Shown here in pieces: positions 27,812 through 38,300 of a stretch of DNA of 64,000 bases (position 1 is its first letter; each line of letters begins with the position of its first letter). The translations under genes and the position numbers were made by a program. The DNA comes from Thermosynechococcus sp. NK55a (GTDB taxonomy: Bacteria > Cyanobacteriota > Cyanobacteriia > Thermosynechococcales > Thermosynechococcaceae), in the NCBI RefSeq assembly GCF_000505665.1, contig NC_023033.1:2074313-2138312 (forward strand), in the 5' to 3' direction. The notes beneath the pieces are model-generated. The model ran no database searches, was not told where the DNA came from, and was given only the letters and a program-made list of their open reading frames with translations.

Positions 27812-29091
27812 TGGTCGTTGTTCAACCCTTTGATTTTAGCCGCTGGCCCATTGCTGTCAGTGATTTACCCGCCGATACTTACCTCGTGGGGGGGGCGGTG
27901 CGGGATGCTCTCCTCGGTCGGACAACGTTGTACCCCGACTGGGATTTTATTGTGCCGAGGGATGCCATTGCCCTGAGCAAAAAACTGGCGGATCAGTACA
28001 AGGCTGGATGGGTTCTTTTGGATCGCGATCGCGGGGTTGCCCGCTTAGTCTTTTCCCATACGACGGTGGACATTGCCCAGCGGCATGGTGAGACGCTCTT
28101 AACCGATTTGAGCGATCGCGATTTTCGGATCAATGCCATTGCCTACGACATTCATCACCACCACATTGTCGATCCCCTCGGTGGCCTCTTAGATTTGCAA
28201 CGCCGCCAAATTCACTATGTAGCGCCAGAAAATCTTGCTGCTGATCCATTGCGACTCCTACGCGCCTATCGCCAAGCCGCTCAACTCCAATTTACGATTA
28301 CGCCCGAAACACGGCAGGTAATCCAAGCCCTTGCCCCCCAACTGCGGCGAGTGGCAGCAGAACGGGTACGGGTAGAACTCAGTTATCTCCTGAGTGCTGT
28401 TGAGGGTGCGGCTCAAGTGACCCTCGCCTTTCGCGATGGGGTATTGGCGGTGTGGTTGCCTTCGGTAACCGAGGAGCGGATGACCCACTACCATGCCCTT
28501 GAATCTACCCTAGCGAATTTCCCTTTCCCTGCCCTGTGGCCGGCGCTGACGAAATCCATTGCCGCAACGAATGCCCCCGGTGAGCCCCAACGGCGAACCC
28601 TAGCGGCTTTGGCCAAGCTCACCTGCCTCGTGAATGCCAGCGATCGCCAAGCTGCCGAGGAATTGACTGCACTCACCTACACCACCGATGAAATTCGCAT
28701 TGTCCAAGTTCTATGCCGCCTCCTCAGCCACTGGCTAGTCCCCCTCCAACAGCCCCTGAACCGTGAGCAAGCCTTTTATCTATTCCGCGCAGCAGGCAGC
28801 TATTTTCCAGCCTTTGTTGCTCTGGCCCTTAGCCGTGGCATCCCCAAAGCGCATCTGGTACCCCTGGTCAGAGGGTGGTTAGACCCTAAGGATGCCATTG
28901 CCCATCCCCCCCAGTTGGTGCGAGGTGCTGATCTGGTGGAAGCGTTTCAGGTCTTGCCAGGGCCGCGTGTGGGTGAATTGTTGCGAGCGGTGGAAGCAGC
29001 CCAAGCGCGGGGGGAAATTAGCGATCGCCCCCAAGCCCTAGCCTATGTGGCCCAACTCCTCAAGGGGTCAACGGAACCAAGGCCGAGTTAG
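27811..29091 (+). CDS. CCA-adding enzyme / poly(A) polymerase family protein
   Basis: A 426-residue class II nucleotidyltransferase. The N-terminal palm has YLVGGAVRDALLG (GG-x-VRD, residues 26-32 or so), the metal Asp pair in DWDFIVP, the RDFRINAIAYD motif, and LLRAYRQAAQLQF, where family members read RALRFAAQL. It is a tRNA CCA-adding enzyme, or one of the split A-adding/CC-adding pair known in cyanobacteria; sequence alone does not separate these. It is translationally coupled to the pentapeptide gene and its stop interlocks with the convergent binding-protein gene. Confidence 0.88.
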   Translation: MVVVQPFDFSRWPIAVSDLPADTYLVGGAVRDALLGRTTLYPDWDFIVPRDAIALSKKLADQYKAGWVLLDRDRGVARLVFSHTTVDIAQRHGETLLTDLSDRDFRINAIAYDIHHHHIVDPLGGLLDLQRRQIHYVAPENLAADPLRLLRAYRQAAQLQFTITPETRQVIQALAPQLRRVAAERVRVELSYLLSAVEGAAQVTLAFRDGVLAVWLPSVTEERMTHYHALESTLANFPFPALWPALTKSIAATNAPGEPQRRTLAALAKLTCLVNASDRQAAEELTALTYTTDEIRIVQVLCRLLSHWLVPLQQPLNREQAFYLFRAAGSYFPAFVALALSRGIPKAHLVPLVRGWLDPKDAIAHPPQLVRGADLVEAFQVLPGPRVGELLRAVEAAQARGEISDRPQALAYVAQLLKGSTEPRPS

Positions 29092-30134
29092 GAACTCCTT
29101 AGAAAAATCTCTTGCCAAAGGGTGTCATAGGCCTTTTGGGTCGCCCCATCGAGGGGAAGCAGGACTTCACTCTTGGCAAAGGCCGTTGGCGTTGCAAAGG
29201 GAATATAGCGGCTGAACAGGGTTTCCCTGAGATTCCTGACAAGGGGTGAAGGAGCATGGCTAAACTGACTCAGTTGTTCAGCAACCTGGGGTTGCCACCA
29301 GTAGTTCAACCAAGCCAGTGCTGCGGCATTGGGCTCCTGAGGACAGACCCACAGGTCCACCCAAAGGGCTGTGCCACTGGCTGGAAACACTGCCCCGTAG
29401 GTCCGGGGATCTTGCTGCAGGAGCGGCAGTAGATCCGTTGACCAACCCACTGCCAATTGCGTGCTGCCGAGCATTAGGGGCTGCAAGTAGGCGTCAGAAC
29501 TAAAGAAACGACAGCCTTGGCGCAGCTGCTGCAAGCGTTCCCGCAATTTGGGGTGGGTGGTTGGGCCGTTGTAGGATAGCCCCAAGGATTTCAGGGTTAA
29601 GCCAATCACTTCGCGGGGGGTATTCAAGAGGCTGTAGTGTCCCTGCACTGCGGGGTGCCATAGAACGTCCCAATCGGTGGGCTGCCAGCCTAAATCCGCA
29701 AAGAAATCGCGGCGATAAATGAGGGCGGTTGCCCCCCAGCGATAGGGAAGACCCCAAAAGGCGTCCCCTTGGCTGATGGCTTGGAGAAGTGGCTGCCACG
29801 GTTCAGCCCAGTCAAGCCGGTTTTGAATTCGGGTTTTGGAAATAGGGGCGATCTGGTGTTGGCTCATCGCCTGATTTAGCCAAGCGTCCCCGAGACTGAG
29901 AACGGCTGACCCTAGGTTGCCGGCTGCAAGGGTATGGGCTAAAGCTTGGGGGGTTTCCTGAAGGCGCAGATGAATACGGACGTCCGCTTGTTGACGAAAT
30001 CGCTGAATCAGTTGAGGTGGTAAGGATTTGCGCAGCAGATGAACGGTTAGCCCGCTATTGGCACTTGCTTGGCCACCACTGAGGGCGATCGCCCCCAGGG
30101 CAAACAACCCCTGACAAAATTGCCGCCGCTGCAT
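29088..30134 (-). CDS. PotD/PotF-type ABC transporter substrate-binding protein
   Basis: A 348-residue periplasmic solute-binding protein. The N-terminus [20 protein letters not shown] is a short RR-type signal resembling a twin-arginine leader. The body shows the class used for spermidine/putrescine and iron, with YRWGATALIYRRDFFADLGW and WDVLWHPAVQGHYSLLNTPREV. No permease or ATPase gene is adjacent, so it is an orphan here. It starts at ATG 30134 in a TAATG overlap with the pgi stop; a GTG at 30146 is less likely. It may bind polyamine; ligand is inferred from the family. Confidence 0.88.
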   Translation of the reverse strand: MQRRQFCQGLFALGAIALSGGQASANSGLTVHLLRKSLPPQLIQRFRQQADVRIHLRLQETPQALAHTLAAGNLGSAVLSLGDAWLNQAMSQHQIAPISKTRIQNRLDWAEPWQPLLQAISQGDAFWGLPYRWGATALIYRRDFFADLGWQPTDWDVLWHPAVQGHYSLLNTPREVIGLTLKSLGLSYNGPTTHPKLRERLQQLRQGCRFFSSDAYLQPLMLGSTQLAVGWSTDLLPLLQQDPRTYGAVFPASGTALWVDLWVCPQEPNAAALAWLNYWWQPQVAEQLSQFSHAPSPLVRNLRETLFSRYIPFATPTAFAKSEVLLPLDGATQKAYDTLWQEIFLRSS

Positions 30135-31723
30135 TAGCGTTGCCACCGAAAGTGTAATTGACTCGGCTGAGCGGGATCCCCCAGTTGCTCAATGCCGCGA
30201 TCGTTGGCCACCAAGTGCCGCAGAATCAGGTAAATTCGCTCCAGTTGATCGGGAGCATTGACGGCGCGGGCGATCGCCCCCAAGTCGAGGGGCTCGTCAC
30301 TTTGTTCTAAAACTTTGACAATCTGGCGTTGCAGTGCCAAGTTTGCCGCCGCTGCTTTTTTCCCAGCTTCCACCCCCGGCTGATGGTAGGCATTGATATT
30401 CACCAAGAAGCCATAGAGACCCACCGCTCGCTCGTAGAGGGCAATCAGGGCACCCACTGTTTTGGGGGTCACCTCTGGAATAGTGACCGTCAGAGAGGGG
30501 CGATTCTTTTCATAGAGAGCTTGGCGCGTGCCCAGGAGCAGGCCACTGAGGTAATCCCCCGCGGTAATCCCTGGCTCCACATCAATGCTGGGTTCTTGAC
30601 CATCCCGCAACACTTCAATAAAGGTAACAAAAAAGTTAGGTAGGCCATCCCGCAACTGCTGCACATAGGCGTGTTGATCGGTGGTTCCCTTGTTGCCATA
30701 GACGGCAATCCCTTGGTGGACTATGTTGCCGTCGAGATCTTTTTCCTTGCCGAGGGACTCCATGACCAACTGCTGCAAGTAGCGGCTAAACAGCAGCAGA
30801 CTGTCTTTGTAAGGTAGGACAACCATATCTTTTTCCCCCCGACCCTTGCCTACATGGTGCCAAGCTAAGGCGAGTAGGGCGGCGGGATTTTGGCGGATAT
30901 TCGGCACACGAGTTGCCTGATCCATTAATTTCGCTCCCGTGAGGAGGTCATCAATGTCAATCCCTTGGAGGGCAGCGGGCAAGAGGCCCACCGTTGAGAG
31001 TTCGGAGGTGCGTCCCCCCACCCAGTCAAACATCGGGAAAATGGCGAGCCAACCGTTTGACTCCGCCACTTGGGCAAGGCCACTGCCGGGCATGGTGATG
31101 GCCACGGTGTGATCGGCAAAGGCCAGACCGGCGCGTTGGAAGCGGGCTTGGGCTTCTAGCATGCCGTTGCGGGTTTCCGGTGTCCCCCCCGATTTGGAAA
31201 TGACCAGCACGAGCGTGGTGCGCAGGCGATCGCCCAACTGCGCAAAAACCCGTTCAAAGCCTGCCGGATCGGTGTTGTCCAAAAAATGAATGTTCAAGGG
31301 AGGATTCACGGGCGCGAGGGCGGCGGCCACAAACTGCGGACCTAGGGCAGAACCCCCAATGCCAATCGAGAGAATATCCGTAAAGTGACCCCCTTGGGGT
31401 GGGGCAATGGCGCCGCTGTGGACTTGCTGGCTAAACTGCTTTACTTGGGCGATCGCAGCGCGGATTTGTGAGCGTAACTCCGGACTAGGGGCTAAGTCTG
31501 GATCCCGCAGCCAGTAGTGACCCACCATGCGTCCTTCATCGGGGTTGGCGATCGCCCCCCCTTCCAATTCCGCCATTTGCTGAAAGGCGCGTTCAAAGGC
31601 TGGCTCTAGGCGACGAACCCCTTCCGGAGTCAGCCCCATGCGACTGACATCCACATAAAATTCCAGTTCGGGGTGATAGTACAACCACTCTTGGTAATGC
31701 TGCCACAGAGCCAACGCATCCAT
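30134..31723 (-). CDS. pgi: Glucose-6-phosphate isomerase
   Basis: A 529-residue isomerase linking glucose-6-phosphate and fructose-6-phosphate. It contains [16 protein letters not shown] (near residue 118), [16 protein letters not shown] (near 173), [11 protein letters not shown] and [12 protein letters not shown], and the His-containing [15 protein letters not shown] loop. Length suits the cyanobacterial form. It is co-transcribed with the binding-protein gene by a TAATG stop/start overlap. It marks the left host boundary of the acquired island; HIP1 octamers are frequent inside pgi and stop after 31557. Confidence 0.96.
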   Translation of the reverse strand: MDALALWQHYQEWLYYHPELEFYVDVSRMGLTPEGVRRLEPAFERAFQQMAELEGGAIANPDEGRMVGHYWLRDPDLAPSPELRSQIRAAIAQVKQFSQQVHSGAIAPPQGGHFTDILSIGIGGSALGPQFVAAALAPVNPPLNIHFLDNTDPAGFERVFAQLGDRLRTTLVLVISKSGGTPETRNGMLEAQARFQRAGLAFADHTVAITMPGSGLAQVAESNGWLAIFPMFDWVGGRTSELSTVGLLPAALQGIDIDDLLTGAKLMDQATRVPNIRQNPAALLALAWHHVGKGRGEKDMVVLPYKDSLLLFSRYLQQLVMESLGKEKDLDGNIVHQGIAVYGNKGTTDQHAYVQQLRDGLPNFFVTFIEVLRDGQEPSIDVEPGITAGDYLSGLLLGTRQALYEKNRPSLTVTIPEVTPKTVGALIALYERAVGLYGFLVNINAYHQPGVEAGKKAAAANLALQRQIVKVLEQSDEPLDLGAIARAVNAPDQLERIYLILRHLVANDRGIEQLGDPAQPSQLHFRWQR

Positions 31724-31880
31724 AAAAACATTCCTGCCCTACGATCTCAGCGTACCTCAACAACCGTCCCTTGCTGATTCTAAGTAAGATAGTCCTACTG
31801 AGGTCAAAGGTGTGCCCCTTGTAGTTACCGGTCCTCCTCTACCTCAGCAGCTCTCCCTTTGGCCGCACAAAGAGATAGCA

Positions 31881-34800
31881 ATGCCCCAGATTTACGACAA
31901 CACCAGCCAAGTACTTGCCGATGGGCTGCGCCAGTTCATCGGCAGCGCCCAGTCCTGCGCCTTCTGCGTTGGCTACCTCAACCTACGGGGTTGGGACCAA
32001 TTGGCCGACCTCGTGGACAAGTTGCCGGGAAGAACAGAAAACGCCGCCTGCCGCGTGCTGGTTGGTATGCACCGTCCCCCCGAAGAAGAAATGAAAGTGC
32101 TCGCCAGCCTCAGGCGCGGCGATGAGATAGTGGACGGTCCCACGCTCGCCCGACTCAAGCGCCACATGACCGAAAGCTTCAAGCAGCAACTGGAGTTTGG
32201 TGTACCATCGGCCCAAGCCGAACGCACGCTCCGCCAGTTGGCTGCCCAGCTTCGCGCGCGCAAGGTCTTCCTGAAAGCGTTTCTCCGCTATCCGTTGCAT
32301 GCCAAGCTGTACCTCGTGCGGCGCAACGATCCCGTCACACCCCTCATCGGCTTTGTCGGCAGCAGCAACCTTACCCTGGCCGGCCTGTCGCACCAGGGCG
32401 AGTTGAATGTGGATGTCGTCGAACAAGATGCTGCCACGAAATTGCAAGCCTGGTTTGATGAGCGGTGGCAGGATGGATTAGCGATCGACCTGAGTGATAC
32501 GCTCGCTGAACTCATTGAGAGAAGTTGGGCGCGTACCGATTTGGTTCGCCCGTATCTGCTCTATCTCAAGATCGCCTACCACCTCTCCGAGGAGGCGCGC
32601 CAAGGTGAGCGCGAGTTCCGCCTCCCTCGCATTTTCACTGAGAAAGGCACACCGTTGCTCGATTTTCAGGAGCGGGCCGTTTCCCTGGCGGCCCATTATC
32701 TCTACCGCCGGGGTGGTGTGTTGCTTGGCGATGTGGTAGGGCTGGGCAAGACGTTGATGGCGACGGCCATTGCCCGCATCTTTCAGGAGGATGACCAGAG
32801 CAACACGCTAGTCGTTTGCCCGCCGAAGCTCGCGCCCATGTGGGAGCAGTATCTGCAGACCTACGAAATCCACGGCCGCGTGCTCTCACTCGGCAAAGTC
32901 GAAACGTTGGGGCGCGACGACGGGCCGCGCTACCGCCTCCTCATCATTGACGAAAGCCACAACCTGCGGAACCGTAAAAGCAAGCGCTACCGCGCCTTGC
33001 GCGACTACATCGAGCGCAACGAGCCACGGGTGCTCTTGCTTACCGCCACACCTTACAACAAACACTTTACCGACCTGGGCAACCAACTGCGGCTTTTTCT
33101 GGACGAAAACCAAGACCTGCACGTACGACCCGAACGGTTCTTCCAAGCATGGGCAGCGGATGGAAAAAGCGAAATGGACTTCATCGCGCGCTTCCAAACC
33201 TCACCGCACTCATTGCGTGCCTTTGAGCAAAGCCCCTACGCGGAGGACTGGCGCGACCTGATGCGCCTCTTTCTAGTACGACGCACGCGCCAGTTCATCA
33301 TGAGCCACTACGCGACGTTCGACGAGGAAAAGCAGCGTTACTACGTCCTACTGAACGACAGGCCTGCATACTTTCCGCTGCGCGTGCCCAAGCGTCTCGA
33401 GTTCCCCATCCGAGAAAACGATCCCACCGACCAGTACGCACGGCTCTTCCGCGATGATGTCGTGGAGGTCATCGAGCGGCTCACCATCCCTCGCTATGGC
33501 CTGGCGCAGTACCTCGTCGATCATGCCGATCGCGATGCGAAAGGCGATGAAAAGCGCATCCTCGATAACCTCAACCGTGCGGGCCGCCGCCTCATCGGCT
33601 TTTGCCGGACCAACCTCTTCAAGCGGCTCGAATCGAGTGGCCACAGTTTTCTGCTCTCCGTGCGCCGGCACATCCTGCGCAATCTTGTCACGTTGTATGC
33701 GCTCGAACACGGTCTGCACATTCCCATCGGCACGCAGGATGCCGCCATGCTCGATACGGCGGTAAGCGACAGCGACGCCGATGAAGAGTTCGCGGTAACC
33801 CAAGAAAACCTCGCAGCAACAGCCAACGACAGCATTCCAGAAGAGGCAGCCCTTGAGAGTACATCCAGACCTTTTGAGGCGTTTCGGAATCGTGCTCGTT
33901 CGATCTACTATACCTATGCGACGCAATTCCGAAATCGCCGAAATCGCCGAAATCGCTTCGATTGGCTTGACCTGAAGTTCTTCCGCCCTGAACTCCGGCA
34001 GGCGCTCGAAGAGGACACCACTGCGCTGCTGGGCATCCTCGCACGTATCCGTACGTGGAACCCCAACCGCGATGCCAAGCTTGAAGAACTTACCAGGCTG
34101 CTGACCACACAGCACAGCAATGATAAAGTGCTGATCTTTACCCAGTTTGCCGATACTGCGCAGTACTTGAAACGCGAGCTGAGCAGAAGAGGCCTCCGCG
34201 ATCTCGAGGTCGTGACCAATCAGGCCAACGATCCGGTGGCACTGGCACGGCAGTTTAGCCCGTCCTCGAACGGCGGCCTGCGTCCGGGCGAACAGGAGCT
34301 GCGCATCTTGATTGCCACCGATGTGCTGGCTGAGGGGCAGAACCTGCAAGACGCCCACATCATCGTCAATTACGACCTCCCCTGGGCAATCATTCGCCTT
34401 ATCCAGCGTGCCGGCCGCGTGGATCGTATCGGTCAGCAACATGACACGATCCTGGTGTACTCGTTCCTGCCTGCCGAGGGGGTTGAGCGGCTCATCCGGC
34501 TGCGTCAGCGACTTTTCCTTCGGCTTCAGCAAAACCGGGAAGTCATCGGCACCGACGAAACCTTCTTCGGCGAGGAAGCGGCTAACAAACTGCGCGATCT
34601 CTACACCGAAAAAGCCGGCACACTCGACGACGACCAAGCCGACGAAGACATTGACCTGGCCAGTCTGGCATTCCAAGTTTGGAAGAGCGCTTCCGAGCCC
34701 GATCAAAAGGAAGCCATCGCCCTGCCGTCTATTGTCTCTGCCACACGCGCACTCCCAGAGACCGCCGATCCAGCGCAGCATCCGCCTGGTGTGATTACCT

Positions 34801-35366
34801 ACCTCCGCTACCCCGATGGCACCGACGTCCTTGTGCGTGTGGATGAACGCGGTGAACTGGTGTCCCAGTCCATCTCAGCCATCTTTAGCGCGGCTGCCTG
34901 CGCACCAGACGAGCCAGCGCTGCCGCGGGCAGTAAACCATCACGAACTCGTTGCCCGTTGCGTGGGCATTGCCACTGAGGAGCAAACCGCCCTCGGCGGT
35001 CAACTCGGTTCGCTGCGCAGCGTGCGCCACAAGCTCTACGAACGGCTCAAGCGCTATCGCCAGCAGCTTCAGGCCAAGCCCACCCCCTCCTCTTCAGCCA
35101 TCCTGCCAAAGCTCGATAGCGTGCTCGATCGGATCTGGCGATACCCGCTCAAGCAGGCCGCTAAGGAAGCCCTCAGCCGGCAGATGCACCTGGACATCAC
35201 CGATGAAGCACTGCTCGAGCTGGTGCTGCGCCGCGCAGCGGACGAGAACCTCTGTGAAGTCACCACCGAGGACGATCACGTGCCAGCCGAACCGCGCATC
35301 ATCTGCTCGATGGGACTGGCGCTTGCTTCAACCATGCCAGCAAACACGGGAGATGACAAGCAATGA
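31881..35366 (+). CDS. PLD-like nuclease fused to SNF2-family helicase (defence)
   Basis: A 1161-residue protein. The N-terminal ~200 residues form a phospholipase D-like nuclease half-site: HAKLYLV at residue 140, then GSSNLTLAGL. A SNF2/DEAD helicase follows: Q-like LLDFQERAV, Walker A GDVVGLGKT (near residue 287), DESH at residue 357 and LLTATPYN. The second RecA domain has VLIFTQFADTA, IATDVLAEGQNLQ and QRAGRVDRIGQ (near residue 845). One HKD motif implies dimerisation to form a complete active site. Proteins of this plan are linked to phage defence. It starts at ATG 31881 and overlaps the methyltransferase start in ATGA. Composition and lack of HIP1 octamers point to transfer. Confidence 0.9.
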   Translation: MPQIYDNTSQVLADGLRQFIGSAQSCAFCVGYLNLRGWDQLADLVDKLPGRTENAACRVLVGMHRPPEEEMKVLASLRRGDEIVDGPTLARLKRHMTESFKQQLEFGVPSAQAERTLRQLAAQLRARKVFLKAFLRYPLHAKLYLVRRNDPVTPLIGFVGSSNLTLAGLSHQGELNVDVVEQDAATKLQAWFDERWQDGLAIDLSDTLAELIERSWARTDLVRPYLLYLKIAYHLSEEARQGEREFRLPRIFTEKGTPLLDFQERAVSLAAHYLYRRGGVLLGDVVGLGKTLMATAIARIFQEDDQSNTLVVCPPKLAPMWEQYLQTYEIHGRVLSLGKVETLGRDDGPRYRLLIIDESHNLRNRKSKRYRALRDYIERNEPRVLLLTATPYNKHFTDLGNQLRLFLDENQDLHVRPERFFQAWAADGKSEMDFIARFQTSPHSLRAFEQSPYAEDWRDLMRLFLVRRTRQFIMSHYATFDEEKQRYYVLLNDRPAYFPLRVPKRLEFPIRENDPTDQYARLFRDDVVEVIERLTIPRYGLAQYLVDHADRDAKGDEKRILDNLNRAGRRLIGFCRTNLFKRLESSGHSFLLSVRRHILRNLVTLYALEHGLHIPIGTQDAAMLDTAVSDSDADEEFAVTQENLAATANDSIPEEAALESTSRPFEAFRNRARSIYYTYATQFRNRRNRRNRFDWLDLKFFRPELRQALEEDTTALLGILARIRTWNPNRDAKLEELTRLLTTQHSNDKVLIFTQFADTAQYLKRELSRRGLRDLEVVTNQANDPVALARQFSPSSNGGLRPGEQELRILIATDVLAEGQNLQDAHIIVNYDLPWAIIRLIQRAGRVDRIGQQHDTILVYSFLPAEGVERLIRLRQRLFLRLQQNREVIGTDETFFGEEAANKLRDLYTEKAGTLDDDQADEDIDLASLAFQVWKSASEPDQKEAIALPSIVSATRALPETADPAQHPPGVITYLRYPDGTDVLVRVDERGELVSQSISAIFSAAACAPDEPALPRAVNHHELVARCVGIATEEQTALGGQLGSLRSVRHKLYERLKRYRQQLQAKPTPSSSAILPKLDSVLDRIWRYPLKQAAKEALSRQMHLDITDEALLELVLRRAADENLCEVTTEDDHVPAEPRIICSMGLALASTMPANTGDDKQ
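33929..33955 (+). repeat. Three tandem 9-bp units inside the helicase gene
   Basis: CCGAAATCG repeats three times in frame and encodes an RNR-RNR-RNR stretch just ahead of FDWLDLKFF, between the two helicase lobes. It is a short slippage-prone stretch; number of units may vary between strains. Confidence 0.7.
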
Positions 35367-38300
35367 ACACCCTTCTCCAACGCATCGAATCGTGTTTGAA
35401 TGCCGCTGGCTCACCGCAGAAGCTCGGCGAGCTCTTCTGCCAAACCCTCCACTGGAGCGCACCGCGAGGCTTGACGCCGCGCACGCTCGATCTCGGCGCG
35501 CCCATCAGAGCGAGCATCACGCTCCATCCGGTCGCGCAGCTTTCGGGCCTGCCGGTCTATCGCGTCGTCTGGCCTGAGGATCGGCTGCCGGGCATCACCG
35601 CCCGCCGCGCCGTGCAGCGTGCGCTCAAGCCGATGCACGCCGAGCACCTCCTCTGCTACGTCACCTCTGACCAGCGGCAAGTGGCCTTCACCTGGACGCG
35701 CGAGCGACCCGACGGCAAAATCGAACTCCGCACCCTGCCGTACGAGCTCGGCTCCCCTGCCCGCACTACCGTCGAGCGCCTGGCCGAACTCGCCTTCACC
35801 CTGGAGGAACTCCAACACGGCGAACCTCCCCTCCCCACCCTCACCGACAAACTCAACCGCGCCTTCGATGTGGAAGCGGTCACGAAAAGGTTTTATCAGG
35901 AACTCGCCAACTGGTTCTTCTGGGCGCGCGGGCACGTGCGGTTCCCGATGCCGCCGACCGAAAAGAACCGCGACGCCTACATCTCCCAGAGCCTCATCCG
36001 TCTCATCACGCGCCTCATCTTCTGCTGGTTTGTGAAAGAAATGGGGCTGATTCCCCGCGAACTCTTCGATCTAGGTACACTCTCGAAGCTTCTCAAAAAC
36101 GGCGACAAGCTACCGCAAAGCAAGCAGACTACCTTCTACAAGGCGATCCTGCAAAATCTTTTCTTCGCCACGCTCAATCAGGAAATCGGAAAGCGGCAGT
36201 TCCGCAAACGCAATAAAGACCCGCGCGGGCGCGACCCGCATTGGGGAATTACCAATCTCTACCGGTACGAGGACCAATTCACCGATCCAAACGAGTTCCT
36301 GCGACTGGTCGAGCGCATCCCCTTTCTCAACGGTGGCCTGTTTGAGTGCCTGGACCAGGTCTTTCGCGCCGAGGAAAACCGCCCCGACATCCGCATTGAC
36401 GGCTTCTCCGATCATCCGAAAAACCCGCTCTCCGTGCCCGATTTCCTGTTCTTCGGCGACGAACGCACGGTGGACCTTTCCGAGGCCTATGGGCAAGCCA
36501 AATACAAACGCGCCACCGTGCGCGGTTTGATCCACATCTTCAACCGGTACAACTTTACGGTCACCGAATCCACACCCCTCGACCAGGAAGTGGCGCTCGA
36601 TCCCGAACTGGCTGGCAAGGTCTTCGAGAACCTGCTGGCGGCCTACAACCCGGAAACCGCCACGACCGCGCGGAAAGCCACAGGCTCCTACTACACCCCG
36701 CGCCCCATCGTCGAATACATGGTGGATGAGGCGCTGCTGGCGTATCTCAAGACGAAGCTCGATGAGGCCCACCCGTCAGACACCAACGAAGCCCGCCTTC
36801 GCCACCTGCTGGCTTACAATGACGATTCGCATCAGTTCAGTCAGGCGGAGGTCGAGAAGCTCATCGCCGCCATTGACAACCTCAAGGCGCTCGACCCGGC
36901 CTGCGGCTCCGGCGCGTTCCTGATGGGACTCCTGCACAAGCTGGTCTTCATCCTCGGCAAACTCGACCCGCACAACGAACGCTGGAAACAACGGCAGATT
37001 GCCAAAGCCAGCGAAATCCCCGACGCTACCGTCCGCGAAAAGACACTGGCTGACATTGAAAAATCGTTCGCCGCTGGCGAACTCGACTACGGACGCAAAC
37101 TCTACCTCATCGAGAACTGCATTTACGGCGTGGACATTCAGCCCATCGCCGTCCAGATCGCCAAGATGCGCTTCTTCATCTCGCTGACGATTGACCAAAA
37201 AATTGATCCGTCCGCGCCCAACCTCGGCATCCGCCCGCTGCCGAACCTCGAAACCAAATTCGTCGCCGCCAACACCCTCATCGGCCTCGAGCGACCGGCC
37301 CAAAAGATGCTGCGCAACCCGCAGATTGACGCCAAGGAAGCCGAGCTGCGGCAGGTGCGCGAACGCCACTTCACCGCCCGCACCCCGGCCACGAAGGCCG
37401 AGTGCCGGGAACTCGACGCCAAACTCCGCGCCGAAATCAGAGACCTGCTTCGCGCCGACGGTTTCCCACGCGAAACCACCGAGAAACTCGCCAACTGGAA
37501 TCCCTACGACCAGAACGCCTCCGCCGACTTCTTCGACCCGGAGTGGATGTTTGGGATACGGGATGGGTTCGACATTGTGATCGGGAATCCGCCGTATCTC
37601 GAGTCCCGTAGCCGTGCGTTTCCGAGCGAATTCAAGGAGAGCCTCTTGGCTGCCGTAGAACGACGATGGCCAGACATCGACGTTTCCTCTTACGTCACAC
37701 GCGGCGCTGACCTACTTGTGTACTTCCTTGAGACGAGCCTTGCGCTGATTCAGCAACATGGGAATGTCGTACTCATCACGCAAAACGCTTGGTTGGATAC
37801 TGAGTATGGCAAACGTTTTCAGGAATTCTTGCTTCGGGTAACACACGTCAGTTTGGTAGTGGACAGCGATTTTAAGCACTTTGACAGCAGCGCTGGGCCG
37901 AATGTCAATACCGTGATTACGTTTTTTCGCGGTCGCAACCCGGAAGCGCAAAAGGCAATCACGTTTGCCAGATTCACAGGCCACCTTGAAGCTGGTGTGA
38001 TTCCTTCTTCTGGTGAGATGGTTGCTGAGACAACCGCCAATGTTCGGTTTCGCCAATACCGATACGATTCAGGGACACTCCGAACAACGAAATGGGGCAT
38101 ATTGCTCTCCTTGGATGACGCAGCTTTGGATTTGCTTTCAATTTTGGAAAAACAGGGCACGCTTATAGAGCGTATTCCAAAAGCACAACTGTCAGTCGGT
38201 CAGGGGCTGAACTTGACGAAGGAATTCTTTTTGGGACATGCTGAGGTGGAAAAGTTGTCATTCGTGCGCAAGGCATTAATTCCTATCCTAACGGCGGCAG

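Noticed and set aside
33348-34781. 477-residue ORF antisense to the helicase
   Set aside because: High GC leaves the opposite frame open; the plus-strand frame has all helicase motifs.
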